This document shows, one piece after another, positions 40,401 to 55,400 of a DNA stretch of 64,000 nucleotides. The DNA comes from Stomorhina lunata (taxonomy: Eukaryota > Arthropoda > Insecta > Diptera > Rhiniidae). Location of the stretch: the NCBI GenBank assembly GCA_933228675.1, contig OW121740.1, positions 128,605,799 to 128,669,798 on the forward strand, given 5' to 3'. The notes below the pieces were generated by a model. It saw nothing but the letters and a program-made list of their open reading frames with translations. It was not told the DNA's origin and ran no database searches. The position numbers and the translations under genes are program-made. The first letter of the stretch is position 1, and every line of letters starts with the position of its first letter.

Positions 40401-43400
40401 TTTTTGGAAACAAAAAATATAAAAAAATTTTTCTGTAGGAAATTTTCGATAAAAAAAAATTTTTTCTATAGAAAACTTTCGATAAAAAAAAATTCTATAG
40501 AAAATTTTCGATAAAAAAAAATTTTATAGAATATTTTCGATAAAAAACATTTCTATAGAAAATGTTAGCAAAAAAAATTTCTATTGAAATTTTTCGATAA
40601 AAATTTTTTCTAAGAAAATTTCGAATAAAAAAATTTTGATAAAAAAAATTTTCTGTAGAAAATGTTCATAACAAAATTTTCTGTAGAAAATTTTCATAAC
40701 AAAATTTTTCAATAGAAAAAAAAATTTATAGAAAATTTTCGATAAAAAAATTTCTATAGAAAATTTTAGATTAAAAACATTTCTATAGAAAATGTTCCCA
40801 AAAAAAATTCTATTGAAAATTTTATATAAAAATTTTTTCTATAGAAAATGTTCACTTAAAAAATTTTTCTATAAATTTTCAACTTCAAACTTTTTTTATA
40901 AAAAAATTTTCATAACAAAATTTTTCTACAGAAAATTTTAAGATTAAAATATTTTAATTTCGGAAAATTTTTAGATACAAATATTTTTCTGTAGAAATTT
41001 TAGATAAAAAATTTATAATAAAATTTTTTCTAGAAAAATTTCTATAAAAAATATTTTTTTTATTGAAAACTTTTCAATAAAAAATTTTGAATAAATAGTC
41101 TTTATGTAATAGAGTCTATTGAAAACATTCTGATAAAAATGTTTTTGAAGAAAATTTTGAAATAAACTATTTTTTATACAAAATTTCTTAAGGAAATTTT
41201 TTTGATAAACAAAAAACTATAGATTTTTTGATGAAAAAAACTTTTTATTAAAAAATCTTTCTAATTTTTAGTAAAAATTATACAAAACTGCCAAAGATTT
41301 TTTTCGAACTTGTTGTTCTATTATCGTTGTGCCTATCCTGAATTTAAAGTAGGTTGAGACTGTTATTAAAACATGTAGAAGAGAAAAGTCATAATTTATT
41401 TTTTTTTGGCTTTTCATAACCTTATTTTTGGTTTATGAATAAGATGTTAAGATTTTAGTACTAAATTCAAACTTTAATTTCATTTTTAGTTTTAATATTT
41501 AAAACTAAGCCTCATTGTTAGTCTAAAGTCTTATACCAATGACATTATATTGTAAAGATATTGCACTGCACACATCTGCCAAAAGTTAAATTAAAGTGAA
41601 TAAAGAACAATAAAAATCACATAAATTCGCAAACAAACATACATTTAATGAGCACGTGTGTGTGCCTTAGCTTTCTGTCATTGGATAATCTTGTCCATTA
41701 GTTTTTTCCAAATTATAGTAAAAGCGATATATTCCTTCTTGGGACTTTTGAAAGCGACCATACGACAAATCAATGTATGGAAGTGCAAAATCATTATATT
41801 ATATAGTCTTAAGCCCTAAGCCCTGGCAAAAATCTTCATACCCACATAAGTCTAGTACTAAGGCTTAGGACTCTTTTTGCTATTTTGCTATGGTAATATA
41901 ATACCTGACATATCTATGAGTAAACCAACTAAATCAAGCCTCTAATTAACTTTTAAGTGTTTCAATAATTACACAACATCATGTTAACATACAAAGAAAC
42001 AGAGGAAATATATAATTCGACACTAAATATTAATTCCAAGAATAAATTAGTTAAAGGTAGACAAAAAAGAAGCTTTGGCAAAAAACCAAAGTACGCACTA
42101 AAAAATTACTAAGTAGGGAATTAAACTAGAAGGAAAAAGGTAACAAAAAAACCCAAAAAGACAGACAGAAGGAGGGATTTTATTAGAGATTAGTCTGATC
42201 TAAAACAACAACAACAAAGTAAATTTGTTGTTTAAAAAAATGTATTTAACAAGATTTTCCTGTAAGTATTTGTGTCTGTTTGTATGTGAAATGTAGTTGT
42301 AAAATCAGTTAACCTATTTGCTAACAAATGCGTGCTACTCTTTTTACAAATCACGTTTGATATAAAAGCGTTTTTTTTAAATGCTGGTCAGTCAGTCAGC
42401 CAGTCAAGCTAACCAAACTGTTGGCTGGCTGTTCTATAACGCTGACTGTTATGCGTATTTTCGCTATAAAAAAAGTAAAGAAAAATATAAATGTAGCATC
42501 AAGAGATAGACATTTATCCTTATAAACGGCAATACACAAATACATTTAATGCATAATATTTATACTGATGATTACGATGATGATCATAATGATGATGATA
42601 CTGCTACTGAATTTGAGAATGCCCGTCGTCGTTGTAGCTGTTGTTGATGCGTTTTAATAGTAAATTTTCAGCAAAATTTTTATTTTGCAAAGTTATAAGA
42701 AAACAGCAGCTAGAGAAAATAACATTTTGTTTTGTACCGTCTATTTTGTTAGATGGACAGACAGCTAGATGGACGGACGGACAGGCAGTCAAAGAAACAA
42801 ACAATCCGACAGATAAAAGAAAATGTATACAACAATAAACTGACAGCTTGTAGCCACTGTAGGAATTGTTGGTTTGGCAAAATAAATTCTACAATTTATT
42901 TTTAAAGTTTTGCTTACGCTTTATTTAAAGCAGGTACTCGTAGTTAACATCTACTACTGATTCGAAAAATAGAGCTCTAGTTACCCTACGGTCCTGTACT
43001 AAGGCTTAAGTCTTAAAATCAAATAATAACCTAGCAAAGATTTTATAATATAAAGATTTTGCACTTCAATAAATTGATTTGCCGTTTGGTCGTTTTCAAA
43101 AGTCCCATTAAAAAAAAAGAGAGTGTAAAGCTTTTACTTTAAATCGAAAAGAAGTAATGGAAGTAAAGGCACACATACGAGCTCATGATATTTATGTTTG
43201 TTTCTTATTTGTATAGGAAATTTTTCAAAAATTTTTTATTTTTATAGGAAATTTTTCATAAGTTTCTTATTTTTATAGGTTATTTATTAAAAATTTCTTA
43301 TTTTTGTAGGAAATTTTTCAAAAATTTCTTATTTTTATAGAAAATTTTTCAAAAATTTCTTATTTTTATAGGAAATTTTTCAAAAATTTAAAAATTTATT

Positions 43401-46400
43401 ATTTTTATTGGAAAATTTTCAAAAATATTTTTATTCAAAAATTTCTTATTTTTATAAGGAAATTTCCAAAAATTTCTTATTTTTATAGGACATTTTTCAG
43501 AAATTTCTCATTTTTAAAAAAATCTTATTTTTATGGAAATTTTTCAAAAATTTCTTATTTTTATAGGAAGTTTTTCAAAAATTTAAAAATTTATTATTTT
43601 TATTGTAAAATTTTCAAAAATATTTTATAGGAAGTTTTTCAAAAATTTTTTATTTTTATAGCAAAGTTTTCAAAAATTTCTTAATTTTATAGGAAATTTT
43701 CAAAAATTTCTTAATTTTATAGGAAATTTTTCAAAAATTTCTTTTGTTTATAGTTTTTCAAATTTTTATATTTTTATAAGAAATTCTTCAAAAATTTCTT
43801 ATTTTTATAGCAAACTTTTGAAATTTTTTTTATTTTTATAGGAAATTTTTCAAAAATATCTTATTTTTATAGCAAATTTTTCAAAAATTTCTTATTTTTA
43901 CAGCAAATTTTTCAAAAAAATATCCTATTTTTACAGAAAATTTTTCAAAAATTTCTTATTTTTATAGGCAATTTTTTAAAAATTTCTTAGTTTTATAGGA
44001 AATTTTTATAAATTTCTTATTTTTATAGGAAATTTTTCTAAAATTTCTTATTTTTATACTAAATTTTTCAAAAACTTCTTACTTTTATAGGAAATTTCTC
44101 AAAATTTTTTTATTTTTATATGTAATTTCTCGAAAAATTTTTATTTTTATAGGAACTTTTTCGAAAATTTTTTATTTTTATAGGAACTTTTCAAAAAGTT
44201 TTCATTTTTTAGGAAATTTTTCAAAAATTTCTTATTTTCATGGGAATATTTTTATCGGAATATTTTCTTATTTTTATAGTAAATTATTTAAAAATATCTT
44301 TTTTTATAGGAAATTTTTTAAAAATTCCTTATTTTTATAGAAAATTTTTCAACAATTTCTTATTTTTATAGGAAATATTTCCAAAATTTCTTATTTTTAT
44401 AAAAATTTTTCAAAAATTTCTTATTTTTATAAACAAATTTTAAATATTTCTTATTTTTATAAACATATTTTAAAAAATTTCTTATTTTAATAGGAAATTT
44501 TTGAAAAATTTCTTATTTTTATATGAAATTTTTCAAAAATTTCTTATTTTTATAGGAAATTTTTCAAAAATTTCTTATTTTTATAGGAAATTTTTTAAAA
44601 ATTTCTTATTTTTATAGGAAATTTTTCAAAAATTTCTTATTTTTATAGGAAATTTTTCAAAAATTTCTTATTTTTATAGGAAATTTTTCAAAAATTTCTT
44701 ATTTTTATAGGAAATTTTTCCAAAATTTTTTATTTTTATAGGAAATTTTTCAAAAATTTCTTATTTTTATAGGAAATTTTTCAAAAATTTCTTATTTTTA
44801 TAGGAAATTTTTCTAAAATGTCTTATTTTTATAGGATTTTTTTTCAAAAATTTCTTATTTTTATAGGAAATTTTTCAAAAATTTCTTATTTTTATAGGAA
44901 ATTTTTCAAAAATTTCTTATTTTTATAGGAAAATTTTCAAAAATTTCTTATTTTTATAGGAAAATTTTGCAAATTTCTTTTTTTTATAGGAAATTTTTCA
45001 AAAATTTCTTATTTTTGTAGGAAATTTTTCAAAAATTTCTTATTTTTGTAGAAAATTTTTCAAAAATTTCTCATTTTTATAGGATTTTTTTTTTTCAAAA
45101 ATTTCTTATTTTTATAGGAAATTTTTCAAAAATTTCTTATTTGTATAGGAAATTTAAAAAAAATTTCTTATTTTTATAGGAAATTTTTCAAAAATTTCTT
45201 ATTTTTATAGAAAATTTTTTTATTTTTATAAGAAATTTTTTTTTAATTTCTTATTTTTATAGGATTTTTTTAAAAATTTCTTATTTTTATAGGAATTTTT
45301 TAAAAATTTCTTATTTTTATAGGAAATTTTTCAAAAATTTCTTAAACTTATAGGAAATTTTTCAAAAATTTCTTATTTGTAGTAATCCTAACAAGCCTTC
45401 ATAAACTCCCCTACAACTCCACCTCCCAATTATAATTCTGAACGTATTTGATTGTAAACGTTAAAAAACAAGCAAACGAAGCTGTCTTTAGTTGTTTAAC
45501 TATATTTTTTGTGTAACATTGTAATTTTGGTCTAGAACCGAGAGCAGAAGAAAAAAACCCACATCCGTTAGATATTGTTGGTTGGTTGGTGGTGGTGTTG
45601 GTTATTATGGCTCTTGGTTAGAAGATCAGTTGCATGTTTGCATGTTAAAAATCATAAGGAAGTTTAACCAAGAAAAAAAAAAGAACTAAAAGAAGGCGTT
45701 AGCGCTTCATTGTAAGCTGCGAATAACGCATTATAATTGACCGCATTCATTCAAATATTCAGTCTAATCTTGAAACACTTTTTATTATTCAAAGGCAACT
45801 TTAGCATAGTATAACAACAAATAATATTAGCATTCTTTGAACACACTTGTGGCAGAAAAGAAAAAATATAGAAAAAGAAAAAAATAAAACAGTGGCAAAA
45901 ATCTTTGGTGAAAGATCGGTAAAAGTGTGTTTAACAGGTTCTTTTATTATTCAGTTTTCTTTTAAAAAATTTTCTGTTGTTTTGTTTGATTTTGAAAAAA
46001 AAAAATTAAGAAACTGTTATAATAATTGATAATTAAGTTTAAATGATTTTTTTTCTATTTGAAATATTTCATTTTAACTTGAAATTCATTGGGTCTTGCG
46101 TATGAGTATGAGGATCTGTCTTGCATGATCATTCCACTTACATAAATTACAAAATAATAAAGTATTCCAAGCCTCAACAATGGGAAATAAATCTTAGGAA
46201 GGAGGAATTTTTAAGTAGTTTCGAGGCGTCAACATTGTTATAGGAAAATCTTAGATGTTATTAGAGAAGTTTGTCGGTAATTGTATGGCATTGTAATGTA
46301 TTGAGATCATTATTGAAGTGCAAAAAAGAAATTAAATTGCTTTATTTGTGAGAAATAAAATCATGTAGTACTTGGTGTAATAATAAAGAGCTCTAGTTGT

Positions 46401-49400
46401 AAGTACTTATGGAAAAATTATGTTAAAATCCAATAAAAAGAAATGGCATTATAATGGTAAATTATATAACGAGAGCAAGATTTGATCATTAAAAATAATT
46501 TTTAATTTAAATGACTTTCTTATGGATTTATTTAGTTTTTAAAGTCATTCCTCAAGAAATTTCAAATTTAAATGTGAATTTTTGTAAAAAAAAAAAAATT
46601 CTAAGAAAATTTTCTATTTTTATAGAGAATTTTTGAAAAAAATTTATTTTTATACGAAATATTTAAAAATTTGTCTTTTTTAATAGGGAATTTTTCAAAA
46701 ATTCTCTACTTTATAGGAAATTTTTCAAAAATTTCTTTTTTATATAGGAAATTTTTTAAAAATTTTTTATTTTTATAATAATTTTTTTAAAAATTTCTTA
46801 TTTTTATAGGAAATTTTTGAAAAAATTCCTATTTTTCAAAAATTTCTTATTTTTATAGGAAATTTTTCAAAAATTTCTTATTTTTATAGGAAATTTTTCA
46901 AAAATTTTCTATTTTTATAAGAAATTTTTCAAAAATTTCTTATTTTTATAGGAAATTTTTAAAAAATTTCTTGTTTTTATAGGAAATTTTTAAAAAAAAT
47001 TTTTATTTTTATAGGAAAAAATTCAAAAATTGTTTATTTTTATAGGAAATTTTTCAAAAATTTTATATTTTCTATAGGAAATTTTTCAAAAATATCTTAT
47101 TTTTATAGGAATTTTTTCCACAATTTCTTATTTTTATAGGAATTTTTTCCAAAATTTCTTACTTTTATAGGAAATTTTTCAAAAATTTCTTATTTTTATA
47201 GGAAATTTTTCAAAAATTTCCTATTTTTATAAGAATTTTTTAAAAATTTCTTATTTTCATAGGAAATTTTTTAAAAATTTACTGTTTTTATAGGAATTTT
47301 TTTCAAAATTTTCATATTTTTATAGGAATTTTTCAAAAATTTCTTATTTTTATAGGAAATTTTTCAATAACTTCTTATTTTTATGGGAAATTTTTCAAAA
47401 ATTTCTTATTTTTATAGGAAATTTTTCAAAAATTTCTTATTTTGATAGGAAATTTTTCAAAAATTTCTCATTTTGATAGGAAATTTTTCAAAAATTTCTC
47501 ATTTTTATAGGAAAATTTTTAAAAATTTCTTATTTTATAGGAAATTTTTCAAACATTTCTTATTTTTATAAGAAATTTTTTGAAAATTTCGTCTTTTTAT
47601 AGGAAAATTCTCAAAAATTTCTTATTTTTATAGGAAATTTTTCAAAAATTTATCATTTTTATAGGAAAATTTTCAAAAATTTCTTATTTTTTTAAGCATT
47701 TTTTTAATTTCTTTTTTTTTTATAGGAAATTTTTCAAAAATTTCTTATTTTGATAGGATATTTTTCAAAAATTCTCTATTTGATGGGGAATTTTGTAAAA
47801 ATTCTCGATTTTTTAAGAAATTTTTCAGAAATTTCCTATTTTTGAAGAATTTTTCTAAAACTTTCCTATTTTTAGAGGAAATTTTTCAAAAAAATTCCCT
47901 TTTTAGTTTTCTACTTTTTATATTGAATCAAAGAAGATGAAATTTTATTTTTTCCTGTGCTATAAAAATTAAATAATTAATAACCAAAACCTTTACAATC
48001 TTCTATCAGCCAATTACTTTTAATATTGATTTGCCTATTTTGAGGCGCTACTGGTTTCAATACCACAATGCCTCCAAAATCCAACAAACGTCTGAATACT
48101 CCCTCTTACGAGTAGGTATTATCTTAAATGGGGTGTGTTTTTTTAAAAGTTTAAGGTACAACCCAAATAATAAGATCAATAAAGACACTTACAAACAATT
48201 CCTCGACAGAGATTGCAATCATTTGCAACATTGTTGCAAAAATGCCACAGCAAAGCAAACCTTCTGCAAAAGAGACAACTGAACTAGTCAAGCATGAAAT
48301 AAAAGTAAAACCCTCTAGACTTGGGCTACAAAATTCTTAAACTTTAAACTTAAATAGATAAACATATTATTAAAATTATATTTATTTCTTTTGGTGAGGA
48401 ATAACAGAGACAATAACCGATAGTTTTTATATGAATTGAATTGTATTGTATCCATTGGTTACTTTGGAGTCCTTTAGCATAAAAATAATCATAAACCATA
48501 ATATTTTGCAAGTTAATTGTGCTGGAAACATGGTCAAAATGCTTATTGATTTCACCAACATGATTCTCATGGCAATTGTAATTTATATATATTTTAACAA
48601 CTGAACACATGTTCAAGACAACGCCGCTGAAGCTTTGGACTACACGTTCTTATATTTAAAGTTAAATTGCCAATTGTGATATATATGGCCAAAGCACGGA
48701 AAGAAGCATCCCACTAACTTACATTAAGTCTTGAAACGTAAGAGTCTAAAGTGCCATTCCCAGATGATAACATGACTTCATTTCTTCTCCTTGATTTTAA
48801 TTTTTTACATTCGTAAAAATTGTGGTGTTGAAATGATTTATTTAATAAAAGTGTTTGAGAAAAGTGGTTTTGAAATTATGTAGTTTTATAAAAAAAAGGC
48901 TTAAAGGCGATTATTATCTTTAAAGTAAAAAATTTTATGTTAAAAGAAACAATTGGGATTCTCTAAAGTATTGATTTATGGCTAACAAATGTTTTGGGAA
49001 TATATAGGAAACTTTAATATTTTTAATTAAATTACAATAAAAATAAGGAATTGATTTGAAAATTTCATATTCATTCGAAAAGTTTATATTTATAGGGAAT
49101 TTTTTAAAAATTGTCTATTTATATTTTCCAAAAATGTTCTTTATTTAAAGGAAAATTTTCTATTTTTATAGGAAATTTTTCAAAAGATTTCTATTTCCAT
49201 AGCAAATTTTTCAAAAGATTTCTATTTTTATAGGAAATTTTCCAAAAATTTTCTATTTTTATAGGAAATTTTTCAAAAATTTTCTATTTTTATAGGAAAT
49301 TTTTCAAAAATTTTCTATTTTTATAGAAAATTTTTCCAAAATTTTCTATTTTTATAGGAAATTTTTCATAAAATTTCTGTTTTTGTAGGAAATTTTTCAA

Positions 49401-52400
49401 AAAAATTTTATTTTTATAGGAAATTTTTCAAAAATTTTATATTTTTATAGGAAATTTATCAAAAATTTTCTATTTTTTTCAAAAAATTTCTATTTTTATA
49501 GGAAATTTTTCAAAAAATTTCTATTTTTATAGAAAATTTTTCAAAAATTTTCTATTTTTACAGGAAATTTTTTAAAAAATTTTCTATTTTTATATGGAAA
49601 AATTAATTGTCTATTTTCATAGGAAATTTTTCAAAAATTCTCTATTTTGATAGAAAATTTTTCAAAACTTTCTTATTTTTATAGGAAATTTTTCAAAAAT
49701 TTTCTATTTTTATAGGAAATTTTTCAAAACTTTTCTATTTTTATAGGAAATTTTTCAAAAATTTTCTATTTTTATAGGAAATTTTTCAAAAATTTTCTAT
49801 TTTTATAGGAAATTTTTCAAAAATTTTCTATTTTTATAGGAAATTTTTCAAAAATTTTCTATTTTTATAGAAAATTTTTCAAAAATTTTCTATTTTTATA
49901 GGAAGTTTTTCAAAAATTTTCTATTTTTATAGGAAATTTTTCAAAAATTTTTGAAAAATTGTTTATTTTTATAGGAAATTTTTCAAAAATTTTCTATTTT
50001 TATAAGAAATTTTTCAAAAATTTTCTATTTTTATAGGAAATTTTTCAAAAATTTTCTATTTTTATAGGAAATTTTTCAAAAATTTTCTATTTTTATACGA
50101 AATTTATCAAAAATTTTCTATTTTTATAGGAAATTTTTCAAAAATGTTCTATTTTTATAGGAAATTTTTCAAAAATTTTCTATTTTTATAGGAAATTTTT
50201 CAAAAATTTTCTATTTTTATAGGAAATTTTTCAAAAATTTTCTATTTTTATAAACAATAATTTCAAAAATTTTCTATTTTTATTAGGAATTTTTCAAAAA
50301 TTTTCTATTTTTATAGGAAATTTTTTAAAAATTTTCTATTTTATAGGAAATTTTTCAAAAATTGTCTATTTTTATAGGAAATTTTTCAAAAATTTTCTTT
50401 TTTTATAGGAAATTTTTCAAAAATTGTCTATTTTTATAGAAAATTTTTCAAAAATTTTCTATTTTTATAGCAAATTTTAAAAAAATCTTGATTTTTATTA
50501 GAAATTCCTAAAAGTATGCTACAAGATTTTTTACAAATTTCCCAGATTTCGATTCTTATTGAATACAATTATTTTGGAAGTAATTTGAGATGATGATGTT
50601 TCTAATCACCAAAATTAAAATCTTTATCTTTCTATAATCTCCTTCTTCCTTTTTAATCATTTTAGCTAATTTAATTATTTAACAATCAATAATCATAATC
50701 AATAGTATTTCTGTGAATGCAACGCAGAGATGCAAGCGACTTGCCATAAACTTAATCTAACATCTGTAACCAAAGAAAAGTATTCCAAAAATATTGAATA
50801 ACCAAAACGCTTTAATCGTAATATAACTTTTGCAAAGCAAATATTTATTACATAAAATGCGATAAAAACGGTTTTTAACGTCCTTGTCCATTTAAAGCGA
50901 TCAGATCGAAAAAGAAAAACTGAACCAAATATTTTCTGAAAACATTCTGGCTGCTGCTTCTTATGCCAGCATTTAACAAGAAAAAGAAATTCTAAGACAG
51001 AAACAATTGACATTCTGTTGTTTGAAGACAAAAAAGAATTTTAATAACCCAGCAAACACAAATGAAGCAGAAATTAAAATACGTTTCTATTAAAACTAAA
51101 AAAAAAAAATGATTTTTAAAAAATTTCTTATAAATTTTGCAAATTTTTGAAAATTTCATATAGACATTTTAAAAATGTTCATTTAAAATTGGTTTTCGAA
51201 AAATTTTCTTTAAATAGTTTTGTTTTCTGGGTTATATCAATAGCAATAGAATCAATACGCTCATATCACAATATAAAATTGTAAAAAAAATACTTTTCTT
51301 TAAAAAATATGCCTATCAATGTTGTAATATCATGACAACTGTAGAAAATAAATACAAACAAAAACGCCTTAAATGTTTAAAGTTGTGTAGTAGCGGTTGG
51401 CAATGGTAAAATCTTAAGGGGCTCAAGTCCAGCTAAGATAATATAAAGACAAAAAAGCTTTAAACAAAGATTGTCAATAACATTTATTTCTGTCAATTAA
51501 AAATGGCAATAACAGCACATCTTAGTTTGCTTTTTGATCTTGTTATTGGAACAACAAATAAATAAAACGCGGGCTTATAAGAATACTTGCGGGGGTGCAG
51601 CGCAATTTCAGAAAAACTTGCTTTATTGAAAATAACAACATTTTTTGAATTATATCAACAATCACTATTTATAGGAAATTTTTCAAAAATTTACTATTTA
51701 AAGGAATTTTTTTAAAAATTTTCTTTAATAGGAATTTTTTCAAAAATTTTCTATTTATAGAAATTTAAATAAAAATTTACTATTTTTATAGGAAATTTTT
51801 CAAAATTTTACTATTTTTGTAGGAAATTTTAAAAAATTTTACTATTTTTATAGGCAGTTTTTCAAAAATGTACTATTTTTATAAGAAATTTCTCAAAAAT
51901 TTACTATTTATTAGGAAATTTTTCAAAAATTTCCTATTTTTATAGGAAATTTTAAAAAATTTCCTGTAATTAAGGAAATTTTTCAACACTTTCTTATTAT
52001 TTTAGGAGATTTTTCAAAAATTTTTTTATTTTTACAGCAAATTTTTCAAACATTTCCACTTTTTATAGGAAATTTTAAAAATTTTTTTTGAAATTTACTA
52101 TTTTTATACGAAATTTTTCAAAAATTTACTATTTTTATAGGAAATTTTTCAAATATTTACTATTTTTATAGGAAATTTTTCAAAAATTTACTATTTTTAA
52201 AGGAAATTTTTCAAATATTTCCTATTTTTTAGGAAATTTTTCAAAAATTTCCTATTTTTATAGGAAATTTTTCAAAAATGTACTATTTTTATAGGAAATT
52301 TTTCAAAAATTTACTATTTTTAAAGGAAATTTTTCAAATATTTCCTATTTTTTAGGAAATTTTTCAAAAATTTCCTATTTTTATAGGAAATTTTTCAAAA

Positions 52401-55400
52401 ATTTAATATTTTTATATACAATTTTTTAAAAATTTCTTATTTTTATAGGAAATTTTTCAAAAATGTAATATTTTTATATCAAATTTTTTAAAAATTTACT
52501 ATTTTTATAGGAAATTTTTAAAAAATTTACTATTTTTTTAGGAAATTTTTAAAAAAATTACAAGTTTTATAGAAAATTTTTAAAAAATTTACAATTTTTA
52601 TACGAAATTTTTAAAAAATTTCTTATTTTTTTAGGAAATTTCTCAAAATTTTTATATTTTTTTAGGAAAAATTTTCCAAAACTTCTGATTTTTATGGGAA
52701 ATTTTTCACAAATTTCTTATTTTTATAGGAAATTTTTCAAAAATTTCTTATTTTTATAGGAAAATTTTTAAATATTTCTTATTTTTATAGGAAAATTTTC
52801 AAAAATTTCTTATTTTTATAGGAAAATTTTTAAATATTTCTTATTTCTATAGGAAATTTTTCAAAAATTTCTTATTTTTATAGGAAATTTTTCTAAATTT
52901 TCTTATTTTTGTAGGAAATTTTTAAAAATTTCATATTTTTATAAGAAATTTTTAAAAAATTTCATATTTTTATAGGAAAATTTTAAAAAATTTCTTATTT
53001 TTAAAGGAAAATTTTAAAAAATTTCTTATTTTTAAAGGAAATATTTAAAAATTTTATATTTTTATTGGAAATTTTTAAAAAATTTCTTATTTTTAAAAAA
53101 CTTCTTATTTTTATAAGAAATTTTTCAAAAATTTCTTATTTTTATAGGAAAATTTTCAAAAATTCCTCATTATTATAGGAAATTTTTAAAAAAATTCTTA
53201 TTTTTATACGAAATTTTTAAAAAATTTCTTATTTTTATAGGAAATTTGTAAAAAAATTTCTTGTTTTTATAGGAGATTTTTTCAAATTTCTTATTTTTTA
53301 TAGAAAATTTGTTTAAAATTTCTCATTTTTATATAAATTTTTCAAAAATTTCTTATTTTTATAGGAAATTTTTCAACAATTTCTTACTTTTATAGGAAAT
53401 TTTACAAAAATTTCTTATTTTTATTGAAAATTTTTCAAAATTTCTTATTTTTATAGGAAATTTTTGAAAAATTTCTTATTTTTATAGGAAATTTTTGAAA
53501 ATTTTCTTATTTTTATAGGAAATTTTTGAAAAATTTCTTATTTTTATAGAAAATTTTTTAAAACTTTCTTATTTTTATAAGAAATTTTTTCAAAAATTTA
53601 CTATTTTTATAGGAATTTTTTTGAAAAATTTCTATTTTTATAGGAAGTTTTTTAAAAATCTCTTATTTTTGTAGGAAATTTTTTAAAATTTTCTTATTTT
53701 TATAGGAAATTTTTCAAAAATTTCTTATTTTTATATGAAATCTTTCAAAAATTTCTTTTTTTTATATGAAATTTTTCAAAAATTTCTTATTTTTATATGA
53801 AATTTTTCAAAAATTTCTTATTTTTATATGAAATTTTTCAAAAATTTCTTATTTTTATACGAAATTTTTCAAAAAATTTCTTATTTTGATGGGAAATTTT
53901 TCAAAAATTTCTTATTTTTATAGAAAATTTTTTTAAAAATTTCTTATTTTTATAGAAAATTTTTCAAAATTTTTTTATTTTTATAGGAAATTTTAAAAAT
54001 TTCCTATTGTATAGGAGTTGAAAGGTCTTTTTCATGCTTCTGTTTCCACCCTCGTTATTTTACTAACTTTATAAGAATGTTAAAGAATCTTTTTCTTTTA
54101 AATTGTTAGATATTGTAGACATATGGTGTCTTTAATTTTTCGTTTGTTACTGATGTTTTCTGATGAATATTTCTTTTTATTTGATTTTGGCTTTTGTTCT
54201 GAAGTTTTTATCAAAAAACTCGTTATTTCTAAGCTTTTTTTATTTTAAAATATTTAGAATATTTTCCATATCTATGAAAATTTTACAATTTGTTTCTTGT
54301 TCCCCCTATAAAAAGCTCTTGATCAATATTTTTCTTAACGACTGTGTGTGGTCTGGATTTTTAGTTCTTCAATTTTTTAAATACTTAACCAGAACAATTT
54401 CTCTAGAATTTCTGTTTTAAGTAACTATTGATTCTTATCAAATGTTGTTGCATGCCAAATGCTTTTGGTAGCAGTTATAGTGCAGCACATAGTGTTGCAA
54501 ACACCATAAAGCGACACTTAAAGCTTTTTTCTGCTGTCCATAAACTTGTTGTCTTAACTCTTTGGCAAACGCCTACATTCCACACTAGGAAGTAATTTTA
54601 TTTAGAATTTTTTTCAAAATTTTTTCTATTGCTAACATTTAAAGATTTAAGATTTTAAAGAATTGTCTAAAGCTTAGATATTTGAATATGGGGGTACAAT
54701 AACGAGGAGAAATGAAAAGAAAACAATGAAAATGAAATTAAGATGAGCTTGATTTGGGTTTTAAGGAAAATAAAAGCTTATTGTTTAATGTTGTTGAGAT
54801 TATTAAATTTAATGAGTTCCTAGGAAAAGCAGAGTTAAGAACTTGTTAGAATTAAAATATGACAAATGCATTTTTAGATATTGTTTATTGTAGTGCTTTA
54901 GGACCAACTAACTTATACAAAGAAACTTTTACAAAATAAAAGCTTTTGCAATTTACATTTAGAAGATTTGTCAAGTTATTTATTTATTTTGCCCATCTAA
55001 ACTTAATAGGAAATCTCTTAATACAATCAAGTTTAATAAATTTAATGCATAACCCTTTCCTTTTTTCAAAATAAGTTTTTGATCGAGAACTTCTTGTATA
55101 TTCAAACCTTTACTATTTATAGAAAAATTTTCTATATATTGGAAATTTTAAAAAAAATTCTTTTTTATATTTTTTTATAGGAAATTTTCCAAAATTTTCT
55201 GATTTTTATAGGAAATTTTTCAAAAATTTCTAATTTTTGTAGGAAATTTTTAAAAAATTTCTTATTTTTATAGAAATTTTTAAAAAATTCTTATTTTTAA
55301 AGGACATTTTTTAAAAAATTTCCTATTTTTACAGGAAATTTTTCAAAAATTTCTTAATTTTATAGGAAATTTTTCAAAAATTTCATATTTTTATAGGAAA

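Larger units (their letters stand above)
41286..43199. other. unique segment bracketed by inverted dispersed repeats
   Basis: Holds copies of the dispersed repeat at 41640-41880 (+) and 42960-43195 (-), and a partial one at about 41497-41580 (-). A GATGAT-rich microsatellite is at 42565-42600 and GGACGGACGGACAGG at 42772-42786. Open frames on both strands at 42604-42838 overlap and are spurious. No gene supported. Confidence 0.5.

Noticed and set aside
42604..42838. Open frames on both strands around a GACA/GGAC repeat
   Set aside because: Low-complexity microsatellite translation; the opposite-strand frames cannot both be real and neither has a domain.
50699..51031. 110-codon minus-strand open frame
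   Set aside because: No recognisable domain, promoter or splice context, and it lies within an intron of the opposite-strand gene. It remains the longest non-repeat frame outside the gene, so a protein search would settle it.
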